A stretch of DNA of 64,000 bases from Spirosoma rigui. GTDB lineage: Bacteria; Bacteroidota; Bacteroidia; Cytophagales; Spirosomataceae. The notes under the pieces are model-generated. The model made no database searches and was not told the origin of the DNA. It worked only from the letters and a program-made list of their open reading frames with translations. This document shows, piece after piece, positions 61,964 through 64,000 of this stretch; positions within the stretch are counted from its first letter, which is position 1, and every line of letters starts with the position of its first letter. A program made the position numbers and the translations under genes. The stretch covers positions 1,364,001 through 1,428,000 of the forward strand of contig NZ_CP020105.1 in NCBI RefSeq assembly GCF_002067135.1. Reading direction: 5' to 3'.

Positions 61964-62614
61964 ATGAACTACGAGCGAATTTACCAGTACCGGTTTCAAC
62001 AGGTTTCTCGCGGGAAGAAAAAAGCTATTTGGAAAGAAATATCTGAGTTTTTTTATAGCAAGTTAAATCGTCCAGAGCGTATTCTTGATTCTGCTGGTGG
62101 AATGTGTGAATTTATTAACGCTGTGCCTGCAAGTGAGAAATGGGTAATTGACATTTCACATACAGTGCATGATTTTGCCGCTTCAGATGTAAAAATAGTT
62201 GTAGGAGACTCATTGAAAGTTGAACTTCCCTTAAATTACTTCGATGCAGTATTTATTTCTAATTTTCTTGAACATTTGCACAGTCAGGAAGAGGTGGCTG
62301 ATTTTTTGGAACGAACCTATGCTGTACTGAGGCCTGGAGGTAAAATCGCTATTATCGGTCCAAATTTTAAATATGCATTTCGTGAATATTTTGATTTTGC
62401 CGACCATACAGTTGTGTTGTCTGAATTAGGTGTTGAGGAGCATTTATACGGAGCTGGATTCACAATTCAGCAAAGTTATCCTCGTTTCCTGCCTTTGTCG
62501 TTTAGAGGTGGACTACCAGTACATAGAATTTTAGTTCGCCTATATCTTAACTTACCTATTGTTTGGTTTTTATTTGGTAAACAATTTTTAATTATCGCTG
62601 AAAAACCTGAATGA
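61964..62614 (+). CDS. Class I SAM-dependent methyltransferase
   Basis: A 216-residue protein of the Methyltransf_11 type. Motif I is degenerate ('RILDSAGGMCEFI' where DxGxGxG is usual), motif II 'VVGDSLKVELPLNYFDAVF' and post-motif 'RPGGKIAIIGPN' are normal, and 'NFLEHLHSQEEVADFL' is the typical helix. It likely methylates a sugar of the polysaccharide or a lipid-linked precursor. The start is one base after the stop of the preceding gene, so the two are surely in one operon. AT-rich composition. Confidence 0.82.
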   Translation: MNYERIYQYRFQQVSRGKKKAIWKEISEFFYSKLNRPERILDSAGGMCEFINAVPASEKWVIDISHTVHDFAASDVKIVVGDSLKVELPLNYFDAVFISNFLEHLHSQEEVADFLERTYAVLRPGGKIAIIGPNFKYAFREYFDFADHTVVLSELGVEEHLYGAGFTIQQSYPRFLPLSFRGGLPVHRILVRLYLNLPIVWFLFGKQFLIIAEKPE

Positions 62615-62673
62615 CACTTTAAGTCTATTCGAGTCAGCATACAAAATTTAGATCATGGGAGTGATTGTGTAGG

Positions 62674-63999
62674 ATGGTAGAACGAATAAAGGATAAGTAC
62701 CGGATTGTTGTGCATGATATGCTAGGGAAAGATCGTAGGTTTTACACGAACTTACTTGCGTTAGGTCTTGTGCAGGCTACTAATTTTATCATACCCTTGA
62801 TCACACTACCTTATCTGGTACGTACAATCGGTATTGAAAAGTTTGGAGCTGTATCATATGCATTAACCATAATGGCATATATTGCTATTCTGATTGATTA
62901 CGGTTTTATGATGTCAGCTACTCGTCAAGTTGCTATATACCGTACTGATTTGGTGAAGTTATCCGCACTATTCTCAACAGTGACTATTGCTAGAATGATT
63001 CTCTTCTTTATTGGCGCTTTATGCTTGTTTTTCCTTACTCAATTCGTACCACGGTTTAGCGGAAGCAAATCGCTCTATTTATATGGGATAGTATTTCCAT
63101 TAGGTATTGCCTTAATGCCAACTTGGTTATATCAAGGACTAGAGCAGATGCGACAAATCACTTATTTAAATATAGTAGCAAAACTGATCACTATTGTACT
63201 ATTATTTAGTGTAGTAAATAGTCCAAATGACTATAAATATATATTGGGAATTTATGGTATTGCAAATGTTGTCTCAGGCGTTTATGGGTTGATTATGGCC
63301 GTACGTCGATATAAATTGACCTTCGATATTCCAAAATCACATGAGATCATTGGACAATACAAAATAGGATTTAACCTATTTCTAACAAGTGTAACGGTGG
63401 CTCTCGTAAATAATGTAAATTTATTGATTTTAGCAGGCTACGTTGATAACCATTCTTTAGGAAATTATGGGTTGGCAGAAAAAATTATTTTTGCTGTCTG
63501 GCAAGTGCTAGCCGTATTCTCAACAGCAATATATCCCGTGCTTTGTCGATTGGCTCAAGAGTCGCATGAGCTACTACGTCGGTTTCTTATACGTACTTTC
63601 GTACCTTTTTGTGGATGTGTATTAGCTGGATGTATTGGGATCTGCTTTTTTGCAGAAGAAATTATATATTTGATTGCAAAAACGTCAAATTTAGAGGCTG
63701 TAAATATCTTGAGAATAATGATTTTCGTGCCGTTTATTGTTTGCCTGAACATACCTACTTATCAAACTCAGTTGGCAAATTCTATAACACAGGAAAATAC
63801 AAGAATCTATGGCTATGCGGCTGTTTTGAATGTTATACTTTGTGTTACGCTTGTATCAATATGGGGAACTGTAGGTGCTGCTATCACTATGCTCATTACT
63901 CAATTCATAATTACTGGATCTCTCTATTTTGTTACTGAAGTTAAATTTCCACAATATTCTTTGTTGAGATTTCATACTTCAAGAGAAATTAACGTGTAG
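62674..63999 (+). CDS. Oligosaccharide flippase family protein (Wzx-like)
   Basis: The 441-residue protein has about twelve helices and the polysaccharide transporter (MATE-like/Wzx) signature near its start: 'GLVQATNFIIPLITLPYLVR', followed by 'IGIEKFGAVSYALTIMAYI'. It flips lipid-linked repeat units across the inner membrane. I chose the ATG at 62674; an upstream TTG at 62665 is less likely. It ends one base before the window edge, and the locus almost certainly continues with glycosyltransferases and a polymerase. Composition is AT-rich like the preceding genes. Confidence 0.92.
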   Translation: MVERIKDKYRIVVHDMLGKDRRFYTNLLALGLVQATNFIIPLITLPYLVRTIGIEKFGAVSYALTIMAYIAILIDYGFMMSATRQVAIYRTDLVKLSALFSTVTIARMILFFIGALCLFFLTQFVPRFSGSKSLYLYGIVFPLGIALMPTWLYQGLEQMRQITYLNIVAKLITIVLLFSVVNSPNDYKYILGIYGIANVVSGVYGLIMAVRRYKLTFDIPKSHEIIGQYKIGFNLFLTSVTVALVNNVNLLILAGYVDNHSLGNYGLAEKIIFAVWQVLAVFSTAIYPVLCRLAQESHELLRRFLIRTFVPFCGCVLAGCIGICFFAEEIIYLIAKTSNLEAVNILRIMIFVPFIVCLNIPTYQTQLANSITQENTRIYGYAAVLNVILCVTLVSIWGTVGAAITMLITQFIITGSLYFVTEVKFPQYSLLRFHTSREINV

Positions 64000-64000
64000 C

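Overview
The window comes from a moderately GC-rich member of the Bacteroidota, most likely a Spirosoma-like member of the Cytophagales. The evidence is a gliding/type IX secretion (T9SS) C-terminal domain protein, PorE-like OmpA proteins, a Bacteroidota-style long SecA, esterase-like phytase-family lipoproteins, candidate promoters of the Bacteroidota type (TTG, 18-19 bases, TAnnTTTG) and little Shine-Dalgarno signal. I assigned the genus from general resemblance, not from a marker gene. No rRNA, tRNA, CRISPR array, insertion sequence or prophage was seen.

Layout. 1-4715: an edge-truncated Maf-annotated lipoprotein-like gene, a secreted amidohydrolase, a secreted MetX-like alpha/beta hydrolase, an orphan DUF433 antitoxin-like gene and a small OmpA protein. 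4912-8985: three overlapping genes for a squalene/carotenoid-type flavoprotein, a seven-helix membrane protein resembling Pyr4/PaxB terpene cyclases, and a sensor histidine kinase; this is the most unusual unit here. 9075-10670: M28 peptidase. 10786-17787: glycan assembly genes (flippase-like protein, large multi-pass protein, GT2 + DUF2304 pair, then on the other strand GT2, DUF268 and GT11 fucosyltransferase). 17902-24450: gcvP, a PorE-like lipoprotein, a TspO/MBR protein and a cyclophilin.

24628-31859: AraC regulator and an RND efflux operon with a DUF952 gene inside it and an outer-membrane factor broken by a frameshift in a run of seven G. 31949-39654: mannose-1-phosphate guanylyltransferase, phytase-family esterase-like lipoprotein, a GMC oxidoreductase with its Tat-signal subunit, a Thr/Gly repeat protein and a ModF-like double ABC ATPase. 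39933-44712: a T9SS-sorted adhesin-like protein followed by a second PorE-like protein. 44773-51735: ispE, a cytochrome oxidase subunit III-like protein, M1 peptidase, KAS III-like synthase, GT4 and DUF922 protease. 51870-55259: secA.

55524-63999: a polysaccharide locus: SLBB export protein, Wzz-like protein, then (after a 460-base gap and a clear fall in GC) gmd, an unknown multi-pass protein, a methyltransferase and a Wzx-like flippase. ManC, Gmd and the GT11 fucosyltransferase lie far apart but are consecutive or near-consecutive steps of a GDP-mannose to GDP-fucose to fucosylated glycan route; the reductase making GDP-fucose is not in the window.

A second theme is regulatory structure. 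Several gene ends carry very long, almost perfect inverted repeats (22 to 41 base arms), the secA leader has a terminator-like hairpin just before the start codon, and the ModF-like gene appears to have its promoter inside a hairpin.
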